DNA from: JAPOVO01 sp026708165
GTDB taxonomy: Bacteria > Chloroflexota > UBA11872 > VXNJ01
Direction of reading: 5' to 3'
DNA length: 64,000 nucleotides
NCBI GenBank assembly: GCA_965208775.1
Contig: OZ242360.1
Span: forward strand, 2,232,001 to 2,296,000
The position numbers and the translations under genes are program-made. The notes beneath the pieces were generated by a model, which ran no database searches, was not told the DNA's origin, and saw only the letters and a program-made list of their open reading frames with translations. Positions 1-8,821 of this stretch are shown piece by piece. Position 1 is the first letter of the stretch, and each line of letters begins with the position of its first letter.

Positions 1-1914
1 GCCGTATACCTTGCGGTTATCGGTCTTTTCGTCGTTTTAGGGGCCGCCTCCGGCGGGGGCGACGCGGCGTCATTTGCGGCTTTGATGATCATTGGCGGCG
101 GTTCGGCGCTCGCGTGGTTGTACGGATGGCGGCTGCTGCGTCCCAGCGGCGCGCGACTCGCACAAACCGAGGACGGGTCACAGCCGGCAGCGTCGGCAGT
201 GCCACAGGCGACGGAACCGGCGACGGCGGACGCGCCAAAGCCAGCAATCGGGATGGAGCCGCCGCCGCCCGGCCCGCCCGTCACTCAAGCGCCCGCGCGG
301 ACCGGGGGCGTCCCGGCGACGGCATCGCCCGCGGTTGCCGCCGATGCCGATGAGGACTTCAAGATTGTCACGCCCTTCGAGTGTCCGACGTTCGATGACG
401 TTGGAGGGATGGAATCGGTCAAGCAGCAGCTTCGGGATACCGTGGGTCTTGTACTGGCCTTTCCGGGCGAGGCGCTGGAGCTCAAGGTCGCGTTCAACGG
501 CATCCTGCTGTTCGGGCCGCCGGGCACGGGGAAGACGTTCCTGGCCAAGGCCGCGGCGGGAGAGTATGGCTGCAACTTCCTGTCGCTGGGCAGCGTGGAG
601 CTGACAAGCTCTTTTCGCGGCGAGTCCGCGAAGAAAATCGCACGCGCATTCGACGTAGCCAGAGCAAACGTTCCGGTAATCATGTTCTTCGACGAGTTCG
701 ACGCCATAGGGACTCGCCGGGACGACACGCCCGGGTCAAGCGACGATCTTCGATCGCTGACGCAACTGCTGCGGAGCCTTGAAGGCGTGCGGGACAGTCC
801 GGAGGTGATCGTCGTCGCGGCGACTAACCACTTCGACCAGCTCGATCCCGCGGTCATACGACCGGGCAGATTCGACAGGCGGATCAGGGTCGACATGCCA
901 GACAGCGCGGCGCGGGCATCGATTTTCGAGGCGCAGCTATCGGGCCGCCCCACGGCGGAAGATATCGACGTGGACGAGCTGGCGAGGCTCGCGGAAGGGC
1001 TGTCGGCAGCGGCGATAGCGGACATCGTGAACACCTCAGCGCTGAACGTGCTGGCCGACCTGCGGGAGGGGAGCGAGACGAGCGCGATAACCCAAGAGCT
1101 GCTCGAAGCGACCACCAGGGGACGAGGCGGCAAGGACCGTCCAAGCTCCGAATCGTGGAGCTGGGACAGCCTGATTCTCCCGGAGCACACGAAGCGGGAA
1201 CTCCAGGAGCTTCAAAAGCTGATCGAGGACAGCGAGCGCGCTCGTCAACTTGGAATCGCACCGCCGAGCGGGGCGTTGTTGTACGGCCCCCCGGGAACCG
1301 GGAAAACGATGATCGCGCGCGTGCTGGCGGCGGAGGCCAAGTGCAGCTTCTATCCGGTTACGGGTTCGGATATCGTCTCGAAGTGGCTCGGGCAGTCGCA
1401 ACGCAATGTCGAGCGGCTATTCGCGCGGGCGCGGGAGCACCGGCCGTCGATAATCTTCCTGGACGAAATCGACGCGATAGCGCCGAGCAGGGGCGGGATG
1501 AGCGCCTTTGGCTCAAGTATGGATCAAGTGGTCAACCAACTGCTGCAGGAGATCGATGGACTAGGGAGCGGTCCGGGTATCTTCGTTTTGGGAGCGACCA
1601 ACCGCAGGCACATGATCGATGAGGCTTTGCTTCGCGGCGGCCGGCTGGGGCGGCAGATCGAAGTCGGCCTGCCGGACGCGGGCAATCGCGCAGCGCTGCT
1701 GGAGATGTTTTCTTCGAAGATGCCGCTTAGGGAGGGGTTCGATCCCGTGACATTGACCGACGAAACTGAGGGGTTGAGCGGAGCCGACATCAAGTCGCTT
1801 TGCCAGGAGGCGGCGATCCAGGCGCTGATGAGGACGCCGCAAGGCCAGGAGGTGTTCGTGGGGCCAAACGACTTCGAAAGCGCGTTCGCGGCGCGCTCGC
1901 CGAGACTGGTCTGA
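1..1914 (+). CDS. Membrane-anchored tandem AAA+ ATPase (Cdc48/FtsH-like), 5' partial
   Basis: ATP-driven unfoldase or remodelling protein with two AAA+ modules. The frame is open to base 1, so the true start lies before the window; an in-frame TTG at 82 and ATG at 85 fall inside a second hydrophobic stretch and are unlikely starts. Two hydrophobic segments (bases 1-45 and 70-130) look like a membrane hairpin, followed by a Pro/Ala-rich linker to about base 350. Module 1 has Walker A GPPGTGKT (about 514), Walker B FFDEFD (about 685) and a normal arginine-finger region (IRPGRFDRR). Module 2 has Walker A GPPGTGKT (about 1285), Walker B FLDEID (about 1456) and a divergent RGGRLGR. There is no M41 zinc-protease domain, so it is not a full FtsH. 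The next gene starts on its stop codon (TGATG). Substrate unknown. Confidence 0.85.
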   Translation, partial: AVYLAVIGLFVVLGAASGGGDAASFAALMIIGGGSALAWLYGWRLLRPSGARLAQTEDGSQPAASAVPQATEPATADAPKPAIGMEPPPPGPPVTQAPARTGGVPATASPAVAADADEDFKIVTPFECPTFDDVGGMESVKQQLRDTVGLVLAFPGEALELKVAFNGILLFGPPGTGKTFLAKAAAGEYGCNFLSLGSVELTSSFRGESAKKIARAFDVARANVPVIMFFDEFDAIGTRRDDTPGSSDDLRSLTQLLRSLEGVRDSPEVIVVAATNHFDQLDPAVIRPGRFDRRIRVDMPDSAARASIFEAQLSGRPTAEDIDVDELARLAEGLSAAAIADIVNTSALNVLADLREGSETSAITQELLEATTRGRGGKDRPSSESWSWDSLILPEHTKRELQELQKLIEDSERARQLGIAPPSGALLYGPPGTGKTMIARVLAAEAKCSFYPVTGSDIVSKWLGQSQRNVERLFARAREHRPSIIFLDEIDAIAPSRGGMSAFGSSMDQVVNQLLQEIDGLGSGPGIFVLGATNRRHMIDEALLRGGRLGRQIEVGLPDAGNRAALLEMFSSKMPLREGFDPVTLTDETEGLSGADIKSLCQEAAIQALMRTPQGQEVFVGPNDFESAFAARSPRLV

Positions 1915-2345
1915 TGCCCTGCATCTTCTGTATCGCGGCGATAGCGGTGGCGGCCACGACGATAGTCCCCGCGCTGCTGGACCGCATGGAAGAGAAGCTC
2001 AAGACCCGGATGCCCGATTTGCAACGAACTGCCGAGTCGAGCGCGGTTCGCCAGTGGGACGGGACGATTTCATTCGAGTCTCCGATTCGCGGTAGTACGC
2101 TCGCCCCAGTCAAAGTAACGATCTACCGAAACTCCAAGCGCGCGAGGATCCAGGTAATGACGCACGATCTGACGCCCGTGGAAGCCCAGATCGTGGAAGA
2201 CGAAGTTGCGCTGCTGCTAGAGGCGACGGTGGTCAGCCGCCACGACGCTCATGCGTCCGCGGTCGTCGAGCGACCGCGCATTCGTGAGGAGTCGAGAATT
2301 CCGGAAACCGAACGGCCGGAAAGCGAGCCTCCGCAAACCGTCTAG
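1914..2345 (+). CDS. Small membrane-anchored protein of unknown function
   Basis: A 143-residue protein I do not recognise. ATG at 1914 overlaps the TGA of the AAA+ ATPase gene by one base (TGATG), so the two are probably translationally coupled and act together. The N-terminus carries a CxxC pair (MPCIFC) at the start of one hydrophobic helix (about residues 4-22). A charged linker, a short possible beta-rich domain (about 45-100) and an Arg/Glu/Pro-rich tail follow. The frame is open further upstream to 1800, but that part lies entirely inside the ATPase gene and has low-complexity composition, so I prefer 1914. A membrane accessory factor or adaptor for the ATPase is a guess from context only. 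Confidence 0.6.
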   Translation: MPCIFCIAAIAVAATTIVPALLDRMEEKLKTRMPDLQRTAESSAVRQWDGTISFESPIRGSTLAPVKVTIYRNSKRARIQVMTHDLTPVEAQIVEDEVALLLEATVVSRHDAHASAVVERPRIREESRIPETERPESEPPQTV

Positions 2346-2451
2346 CGCCCGGACCGCGAGGCGGCGTCCGAGGGCTTGATTTTCGACAGGTCGGGCTGTG
2401 TTTCAGGCCGGTCGCACCGAGGGACGGTCCGGGCGGTGGAGCAGAAGGACG

Positions 2452-3918
2452 TCAGCCGTAGCGGGGTTCGTTGCGCCAGCCGGCGGCCCTGGTGGTGCTG
2501 GTTACGAACCAGGTATGCATGACTTCGCGGAGGTGCTGCTTGATTGCGTCGTGCGCCGGGTCGTTCCAGAGATCGTTCAGTTCGTCGGGGTCGTTGACGA
2601 GATCGAATAGCTGACCGCCTGACGGGTCGAAGAACTCGACCAGCTTCCACTCCTTGCTGCGGATCATCATCTCGAACTCGACGCCTTCGTTGACCGTGTC
2701 ACGGGCGTGCTCGGAGTAGACGTATTCTCTCGGGGACGGGTTCTTGCGGCCTTCCAAATCCGGGAGCAGCGACACGGCCTCGAAGCCCGCGGGCGGCTCG
2801 ATGCCGGCCAGCTCGAGGATGGTGGGTCCGGCGTCGAATAACTGCTGCAGGCTGTCAACCGCGCGTCCGCCCTCGAACCGGCCCGGCGACCAGAAGATGA
2901 GCGGAACGCGGACCGAGGCGTCGTACATGTTCCATTTCTGGCTGAGGCCGTGATCGCCGAGGCAGTCGCCGTGGTCGGACGTGAAGATCACGACGGAGTT
3001 TTCCAACTGCCCCCGGTCTTCGAGCGCGTCGAGGATCTGGCCGACCTTTTCGTCGATCATCGTCATGTTGGCGAGGTAGTAGGCGCGCTGGCGATGGCGG
3101 CGGCTCATGGGAGCGTTTGGCCGGAAGGCTACAGAGTCGGCGTCACGCCGCACGTGCATGTCGCGGAGGCCCTTGACGGCCTCGGGCTGGGCGTCCATCT
3201 CCTCCTGAGTGACCGGCAGTATCGGCAGTTCTCTGTCCATGTAAGGCTCTGCATACCGCTTGATGGGATCGTATGGCGGGTGCGGGCCGGGGAATCCGAT
3301 CTGAAGGAATAGCGGCTCGTCGTCCATCGGGGGAGCCTGGGCGAGCCAGCGCAGGGCGAGATCGCCGACGAAGAAATCGGGATGCAGATCGTCGTCGAGG
3401 TGCCAGTCGTATGCGCCTAGGCTGGTCTCGAACTCGGGCAGAGTGCGGAAGTAGTCCTTTTCGAGGCGGGTGTGCCCCCTGGCCCAGAGGGCCTTGTCCA
3501 GCTCGTCGTTGAAGACGTGGCGGTTGCCAGCCCACTGGACCTCGGCGGCGCGGCGCTGCTTGTTCTCGACGACCTGGCGCTCGTGGAATCCGTGTCTGCC
3601 GCCGTAGGGGTCGGCGTGCATCTTGCCGATGTTGACGCAGTGATAGCCGGAATCGCGCAGGGACTCGACCCAGGTGCGGGGCCAGGGATCGTTGTTGCGC
3701 TGCGCTCCGTGGTTGTGAGGCGAGTATCCGGTAAAGAGGCTGGCGCGGGCGGGTCCGCAAGAGGGGGCGTTAATGAAGCAGTGGCTAAAGCTGACGCCTT
3801 CGCGGACGAGCCGGTCGAGGTTGGGCGTGTCGACGTGGGGGAAGCCGAGCGCGCCTATGGTGTCGTAGCGCTGCTGGTCGGTGATTATGAGGATGATGTT
3901 GGGGCGTGGGTCGGGCAT
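2452..3918 (-). CDS. Sulfatase (alkaline phosphatase superfamily, Cys-type)
   Basis: Hydrolyses sulfate esters; substrate unknown. The 488-residue protein opens with the typical IILIITDQQR strand carrying a metal-ligand Asp. It has the sulfatase signature C-G-P-A-R, whose Cys would be converted to formylglycine by a maturase not present in this window. The second metal-site cluster reads FTSDHGDCLGDHG. The C-terminal subdomain (EYVYSEHARDTV, then KLVEFFDPSGGQLFDL) matches choline-sulfatase/arylsulfatase-like proteins. I chose ATG 3918 over TTG 3954 because homology begins directly after it. No signal peptide is evident, suggesting cytoplasmic action on imported small sulfate esters. It is divergent from the PII-Amt operon. 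Confidence 0.9.
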   Translation of the reverse strand: MPDPRPNIILIITDQQRYDTIGALGFPHVDTPNLDRLVREGVSFSHCFINAPSCGPARASLFTGYSPHNHGAQRNNDPWPRTWVESLRDSGYHCVNIGKMHADPYGGRHGFHERQVVENKQRRAAEVQWAGNRHVFNDELDKALWARGHTRLEKDYFRTLPEFETSLGAYDWHLDDDLHPDFFVGDLALRWLAQAPPMDDEPLFLQIGFPGPHPPYDPIKRYAEPYMDRELPILPVTQEEMDAQPEAVKGLRDMHVRRDADSVAFRPNAPMSRRHRQRAYYLANMTMIDEKVGQILDALEDRGQLENSVVIFTSDHGDCLGDHGLSQKWNMYDASVRVPLIFWSPGRFEGGRAVDSLQQLFDAGPTILELAGIEPPAGFEAVSLLPDLEGRKNPSPREYVYSEHARDTVNEGVEFEMMIRSKEWKLVEFFDPSGGQLFDLVNDPDELNDLWNDPAHDAIKQHLREVMHTWFVTSTTRAAGWRNEPRYG

Positions 3919-4382
3919 TAGCGGCGACGTCCGTTGTCTGGCCGCTCCCGTCAATCCGGCGGATCCGGATGTCGCGGAGCGTAGGTATTCGGGAGCGGGT
4001 CAAGGATAGCGGGAGTTTCGGTGGAGTGTGGGATGGGCTAGGACAGGATCGGTCTTTTTGACGCGGGGGGCGGGGTGAACTAGACTTCGCCGTCGCTGGA
4101 AAGCTACGACGCCTCGTTGTGAGCGCGGCCGGCACTGGAACTGCGTAGTTTCCAAAACGCCGGGAGGCACTCGGGCCGCGCGCAATATCCAGCGCCACCC
4201 GCGTCTTTGACGCATTCACATGGGCCAACGCCGGCCCTCCCAGACCCCGGGAAGGGGAAACACGGGCCTTGCAGGCCCGACAAAGCCAACCGCAGTGGAG
4301 CAGACCCTCAATGTTGGCGCGCACTCAGCTATTTCGGGACGTGAATCGGCGCGCCAAATGGAGAAAGGATTTTGCCGGGTAG
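3919..4382. other. Intergenic region between sulfatase and glnB, with long glnB leader
   Basis: 464 bases without a convincing gene between divergent transcription units. Short open frames here (for example 4000-4215 minus and 4220-4618 plus) have low-complexity, arginine-rich translations and overlap glnB. A good plus-strand promoter candidate sits at 4058-4086, which leaves a leader of about 290 bases before glnB. The leader has GC-rich inverted repeats, for example GGGCC-TTGCA-GGCCC near 4264-4280, but I do not recognise a known riboswitch. Confidence 0.5.
4058..4086 (+). promoter_or_regulatory. Candidate sigma-70 promoter for glnB-amt
   Basis: TTGACG at 4058-4063 and TAGACT at 4081-4086 are separated by exactly 17 bases. 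Both are reasonable matches to TTGACA and TATAAT. It points toward glnB, about 290 bases downstream. There is no experimental support. Confidence 0.45.
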
Positions 4383-4721
4383 ATGAAAAAAGTGGAGGCC
4401 ATTATCAGGCGCGAAATGCTGGAGCGAGTTCGGGACGCGCTGGACAAGGCGGGGTTCCACGGACTGACTATCAGCGAAGTGAGAGGCGCGGGCACGCAAC
4501 GGGGCTACACGGAGAGCTACCGGGGCGTGAGAGCGGCGATCATGTTTCGGCCGAAGGTCAAGATGGAGCTCGTGGTCGACGACGAGAGCGTGGAGAAAGT
4601 GATCTCCGTGATCTGTGAAAACGCGGTTACGGGCGAGGTGGGCGACGGAAAGATATTCGTCATCCCCGTAGAAGACGCAGTAAGAATTCGAACTCAGCAA
4701 AAAGGACAGGACGCACTTTGA
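4383..4721 (+). CDS. glnB: Nitrogen regulatory protein PII
   Basis: Small trimeric signal protein that senses 2-oxoglutarate and ATP/ADP and controls the ammonium channel encoded just downstream. The 112 residues match the GlnB/GlnK length. MKKVEAIIRREMLERV begins like E. coli GlnB, and TGEVGDGKIFVIPV matches the C-terminal nucleotide-binding region. In the T-loop the usual RGAEY is replaced by RGVRA, so the uridylylated Tyr51 is absent; regulation by GlnD-type uridylylation is therefore unlikely. The purine-rich GAGAAAGGA lies upstream of ATG 4383. Its TGA overlaps the TTG start of amt, which supports co-translation and a GlnK-like role. Confidence 0.93.
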   Translation: MKKVEAIIRREMLERVRDALDKAGFHGLTISEVRGAGTQRGYTESYRGVRAAIMFRPKVKMELVVDDESVEKVISVICENAVTGEVGDGKIFVIPVEDAVRIRTQQKGQDAL

Positions 4722-6169
4722 AAACGACCGGATTCAACATGAGTCCGCTAATGAGACTATCGGCCGTGCCGCGGATCGTGCCGAAGCGCTGGCTGGCCGC
4801 GCTGGCGGGCGCGGTGGTCGCGGCGCTGCTGGTTCCGACGGCGGCGGGCGCGAGCGAACTGACGCTCGTCGACATAGAGCAGGCCGTGGACACGCTCTGG
4901 GTAGTGGTCGCGGGGGCGCTCGTGTTCCTGATGCACCTGGGCTTCACGATGCTGGAGGCCGGGTTTACGCGGATGAAGAACGCCGCGAACATCTGCGCGA
5001 AGAACATGATGAACATCGCGGTGGGCATGATCGCCTACTGGGCGGTCGGGTTTCCGTTCATGTTCGGGGACGGTAACTCGTTCTTGGGCTACAGCGGGTG
5101 GTTCCTGTCGGTGACCGACGCGGACGCGGCGAGTTCGTTCTCGTCGCTCGACTGGGCCGGGGTGAGCATATCGACCAAGTGGTTCTTCCAGGTCGTGTTT
5201 GCCGCGACGGCGGCGACGATAGTCTCGGGCGCAGTGGCGGAGAGGACCCGATTCACGGGCTACCTCGCGTACGTTGTCGTGCTGACCGCTTTTATATATC
5301 CGGTGGTCGGCCACTGGGTGTGGGGCGGCGGCTGGCTGGCGGACCTCGGATTCCTTGACTTTGCGGGATCGACCGTTGTCCACACGGTAGGCGGAGTGGC
5401 CGCGCTGGTGGGCGCGATAGTCGTGGGTCCCAGGGTCGGGAAGTACACGAACGGCAGGATCAGGGTCATTCCCGGGCACAGCATGCCACTTGCCATCGCC
5501 GGGGTACTGGTGCTGTGGTTCGGATGGCTGGGGTTCAATGCGGGCAGCACCTTGAAGGCGGCAGGCGTGGACTTCGCCTCGATAGTGCTTACGACCAACC
5601 TGGCGGCGGCGGCGGGCGTGGTTGGCGCGCTGGTGATCTCGCGAGTCGTCTATCGAAAGCCCGACGTCGGAATGCTGGGCAACGGCGGACTGGCGGGACT
5701 CGTGGCGATCACAGCGGGCTGCGCCTTCGTGGACTCGTGGGCGGCGGCGGTGATCGGTTTCGTCGCGGGGATGATCGTGGTTCTGTCGGTGGTCGGAATC
5801 GACCGGCTGAGAGTCGATGACCCCGTGGGAGCGGTGTCCGTCCACGCTGTATGCGGCATCTGGGGGACGCTTGCGATAGGTCTCTTCGGGACCGCCGAGC
5901 TGACCGAGGGGCTGGGAACCGCCGGACTGTTCTACGGCGGCGGGCTGAACCAGCTGGGCGTGCAGGCGCTCGGATCGCTGAGCACGGTGGCTTGGGTCGC
6001 AATCACGTGCCTGATCGTGTTCTACGGAATCAAGTACACGATTGGCTTGAGAGTCGACCGGATGCACGAAGTCGACGGACTGGACATCTCTGAGCACGGC
6101 ATGTGGGGATATCCCGAGTCGGTGGCCGGATCGTCCTACATGGGGACGCCGGGCAACGGCGCGAGCTAG
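4718..6169 (+). CDS. amt: Ammonium transporter (Amt family)
   Basis: Trimeric inner-membrane ammonium channel of 483 residues. It starts at TTG 4718, overlapping the PII stop (TTGA), with AGGACAGG about 7 bases upstream. A cleavable-looking leader (residues about 15-45) precedes eleven hydrophobic helices. MLEAGFTRMKNAANICAKN is typical of Amt. The twin pore histidines lie in STVVHTVGG and SVHAVCGIWG. The cytoplasmic C-terminal tail (HEVDGLDISEHG) is the conserved Amt gating tail that PII binds. Pairing with PII indicates uptake regulated by nitrogen status. Confidence 0.95.
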   Translation: MKTTGFNMSPLMRLSAVPRIVPKRWLAALAGAVVAALLVPTAAGASELTLVDIEQAVDTLWVVVAGALVFLMHLGFTMLEAGFTRMKNAANICAKNMMNIAVGMIAYWAVGFPFMFGDGNSFLGYSGWFLSVTDADAASSFSSLDWAGVSISTKWFFQVVFAATAATIVSGAVAERTRFTGYLAYVVVLTAFIYPVVGHWVWGGGWLADLGFLDFAGSTVVHTVGGVAALVGAIVVGPRVGKYTNGRIRVIPGHSMPLAIAGVLVLWFGWLGFNAGSTLKAAGVDFASIVLTTNLAAAAGVVGALVISRVVYRKPDVGMLGNGGLAGLVAITAGCAFVDSWAAAVIGFVAGMIVVLSVVGIDRLRVDDPVGAVSVHAVCGIWGTLAIGLFGTAELTEGLGTAGLFYGGGLNQLGVQALGSLSTVAWVAITCLIVFYGIKYTIGLRVDRMHEVDGLDISEHGMWGYPESVAGSSYMGTPGNGAS

Positions 6170-6354
6170 GCTCAGTCGGACGTCGGAATTGGGGGCCGCG
6201 GCTCCGGCGTTGGAGTAGTGAAGGACGGGGCGGATGCCCTGCGACAGTCGGCACGTCATGGCGGGCTGTTGCAGGGGATCCGTTTCCCTATTGAGCCTGA
6301 CCAACCAATCTAGAATGGCAACGGTCGGAGTGCAGGTTCGGGCATAGGAAATTC

Positions 6355-7413
6355 GTGCTGAGATTTGCCGTTGCAGGAACGGGGTCGTTCGCATCCCGCG
6401 TGATCATTCCGGGTCTGAACGCGAGCGGAGTCGCGAGGGTGGCCGCGCTGTATGGCCGGACGCCGGAGCGCGTGGCTGATACCGCCCGCGAGCATCAGAT
6501 ACCGAACCGGTTCGAGAGCTACGAGGAAATGCTGGAACTCAAAGGGCTGGACGCGGTGGCGGTATGCACTCCCGACTTTCTGCACGCGCCGATGGCGAAG
6601 GCGGCGCTGGCGTCGGGCCGGGCGGTGCTGAGCGAGAAACCGCTGGGAATGAACTCGGTCGAAACGAGAGGGCTGGCGCGGCGCGCGGCGGAGCTTGGGA
6701 TCGGCACGGCGGTCAACTTCACATACAGATCGATGCCCGCATTCGCTCTAGCCAAGGAGATGATCGATTCCGGGGAGATCGGCGAGCTGATATCGGGGAA
6801 CTTCGATTACAGCCAGTCGAACTGGGCCGACTCTTCGACGCCGCTGGACTGGCGGATGACCGCGGCGCATTCGGCCGGGGGCGCGCTTGGAGACCTGGGT
6901 TCGCACGTGATCGATCTGCTGCTGTGGTACGGAGGCGCTATCGAGCAAGTGGCGGGAGCCGATTCGATAGCTTCGGGGCCGCGTCCCGACAAGGGCGGGG
7001 CGAGCACGGCGCCGACCGCAAGCGACAATGCCGCTTTCGTTTGCGACCTGGGCGGCGGTCGCCTGGTCGCGTTTCACCTGACGAAGCTGGCGTGGGGGCA
7101 CGCCAACCAGATCAACGTGAAGCTGGTCGGCAGCAGGGGGGCGATACGACTGTTTCACGAGCGGGGCGATGAAGTGACCATAGCCGCGGCCCGACCCGGC
7201 GAAAGCGAGTTCAGCAAGGTTGAAATCCCGGCCGACCGCCGGGTGGGCTATTCGGATTTTCCTGCGCATCACATGCGACAGGCCGTTCGGGGCTTGCTCG
7301 GAGAGGGGGAGTTTGCGAGTTTCGAAGATGGACACCGGGCACAATGCGTGATCGACGCGGTCGCGCGGTCCGGAGCAGAGAAGCGCTGGGCCCCTGTGGA
7401 CATGAAGATTTGA
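6355..7413 (+). CDS. Gfo/Idh/MocA family NAD(P)-dependent oxidoreductase
   Basis: A 352-residue dehydrogenase of the glucose-fructose oxidoreductase/inositol dehydrogenase family, probably acting on a sugar, polyol or derivative. The N-terminal Rossmann fold starts VAGTGSFASRVIIPGL (a GxGxxA-type loop). The conserved EKPLGMNSVE carries the catalytic Lys, and GGALGDLGSHVIDLL is the substrate-domain motif with Asp and His. It starts at GTG 6355 with TAGGAA upstream. It stands alone between amt and lysC. Substrate cannot be deduced. Confidence 0.88.
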   Translation: MLRFAVAGTGSFASRVIIPGLNASGVARVAALYGRTPERVADTAREHQIPNRFESYEEMLELKGLDAVAVCTPDFLHAPMAKAALASGRAVLSEKPLGMNSVETRGLARRAAELGIGTAVNFTYRSMPAFALAKEMIDSGEIGELISGNFDYSQSNWADSSTPLDWRMTAAHSAGGALGDLGSHVIDLLLWYGGAIEQVAGADSIASGPRPDKGGASTAPTASDNAAFVCDLGGGRLVAFHLTKLAWGHANQINVKLVGSRGAIRLFHERGDEVTIAAARPGESEFSKVEIPADRRVGYSDFPAHHMRQAVRGLLGEGEFASFEDGHRAQCVIDAVARSGAEKRWAPVDMKI

Positions 7414-7489
7414 GCCGGTTAGCGGTGCCGCTGTTACCATCGTAGGTCTGTAGTCGAAGTCAGCGCAGCGTATCACTCGAGGTTGATCC

Positions 7490-8725
7490 ATGGCTGAGTC
7501 CGAACCAATTGTGGTCCAGAAGTTCGGAGGCACGTCGCTGGCGACCAGCGACCGAATCCGCAATGCGGCGGAGTTGGTGCTTTCGACAAAACAGGGAGGC
7601 CGCCGGCCGGTGGTGGCGGCTTCGGCGATGGGCAGCACCACCGACGACCTTCTCGATATGGCGTTCGATCTGGCGGACCGCCCCGGGGAACGAGACCTGG
7701 ACCTGTTGCTTTCGACCGGTGAGGTCGTGTCGTCGGCGCTGCTTTCGATTCTGCTCAACTCGATGGGAGCTCCCGCAGTTGCGGTCACCGGACCGGCGGC
7801 GGGAATCGTGACCGACGGACGCTACGGCAGGGCGCGGATCAAGACGATAAATCCCGCGTACCTACGGGGTCTAATTGACGACGGCGTGATTCCGGTCGTG
7901 GCCGGTTTTCAGGGCATCTCCGAGTCGGGTGAGGTTACTACCCTAGGGCGCGGGGCTTCGGACACCACGGCGGTGGCGCTGGCAGTGGCGGTGGGCGCGC
8001 ACCATTGCGAGATCAATACCGACGTGGACGGGATATTCAGCGCCGATCCGCGGATAGAGCCGAACGCCCGAAAGCTCGAAAAGGTCACCTACGAAGAGAC
8101 TCTGGAGATGGCGACGCTGGGAGCGAAAGTGATGCATCCCCGGTCGGTCGAGGTTGCGGAAAGGCATAATCTTCGTATCGTTGTACGATCTAGTTTTAAC
8201 AGGAATCCGGGGACTGAAATATTGGCTAGCAACGAAATAGATATTGAGATCGGCGCCAAAGTAAGAGCGGTAGTTCACAACGCGAACGTGGCAAGAATAA
8301 CGGTCCTTGGAGTGCCCGACCGACCGGGTCTGGCGCAGGCCATCTTTCAACCTCTGGCCGACGCCGCTGTAAACGTAGACGTAATAGTCCAGAACCTGGC
8401 CCACGGCGGGAATACCGACATCTCCTTCTCGGTCGAGCGGACCGACTTGGAGAAGGCGCTTGGCTTCGTCACTCCCGTCGCGGAGGAGGTAGGGGCGGGC
8501 GGCGTGAGCTCGTCAAGCGACCTGGGGACGATCAGTATCGTAGGCACGGGGATGCAGAGCACTCCGGGCGTGGCGGCGCAGATGTTCGGTGCGCTGGCAT
8601 CAGCAGGCATCAACATCACGAGTATCACGACCAGCGAAATTCGTATAACCTGTTTGATAGACGAGAATCGCCTTGAGGACGCTGTCCACGTCCTGCACAA
8701 GTCGTTCGGATTAGGGCGTAGGTAG
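7490..8725 (+). CDS. lysC: Aspartate kinase
   Basis: Phosphorylates aspartate in the first step of Lys, Thr and Met synthesis. The 411 residues are the usual length of a class with catalytic domain plus two ACT domains. VVQKFGGTSLAT is the kinase signature, and TTLGRGASDTTAVALA carries substrate and ATP contacts. The C-terminal ACT pair (from about residue 265, VTVLGVPDRPGLAQAIF and ISIVGTGMQSTPGVAAQMF) would mediate feedback inhibition by Lys and/or Thr. It is consistent with thrC at 26426. Cytoplasmic. Confidence 0.96.
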   Translation: MAESEPIVVQKFGGTSLATSDRIRNAAELVLSTKQGGRRPVVAASAMGSTTDDLLDMAFDLADRPGERDLDLLLSTGEVVSSALLSILLNSMGAPAVAVTGPAAGIVTDGRYGRARIKTINPAYLRGLIDDGVIPVVAGFQGISESGEVTTLGRGASDTTAVALAVAVGAHHCEINTDVDGIFSADPRIEPNARKLEKVTYEETLEMATLGAKVMHPRSVEVAERHNLRIVVRSSFNRNPGTEILASNEIDIEIGAKVRAVVHNANVARITVLGVPDRPGLAQAIFQPLADAAVNVDVIVQNLAHGGNTDISFSVERTDLEKALGFVTPVAEEVGAGGVSSSSDLGTISIVGTGMQSTPGVAAQMFGALASAGINITSITTSEIRITCLIDENRLEDAVHVLHKSFGLGRR

Positions 8726-8821
8726 CAGAGCCTGTAACCATTGTCGGGCAGTTGATGTAGATGCAGCCGGCGGCGAGTTGCACGCAGCTTTCGACTGGCG
8801 GCCACCAGAGGGAACGGTCAG

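Noticed and set aside
2342..2650. 102-codon minus-strand frame downstream of and into the sulfatase 3' end
   Set aside because: Mostly overlaps the sulfatase coding region in another frame, with Arg-rich composition.
4757..6394. 545-codon open frame antisense to amt
   Set aside because: Pure shadow of a GC-rich gene: Arg/His-rich composition with no domain, while the amt frame is fully supported.
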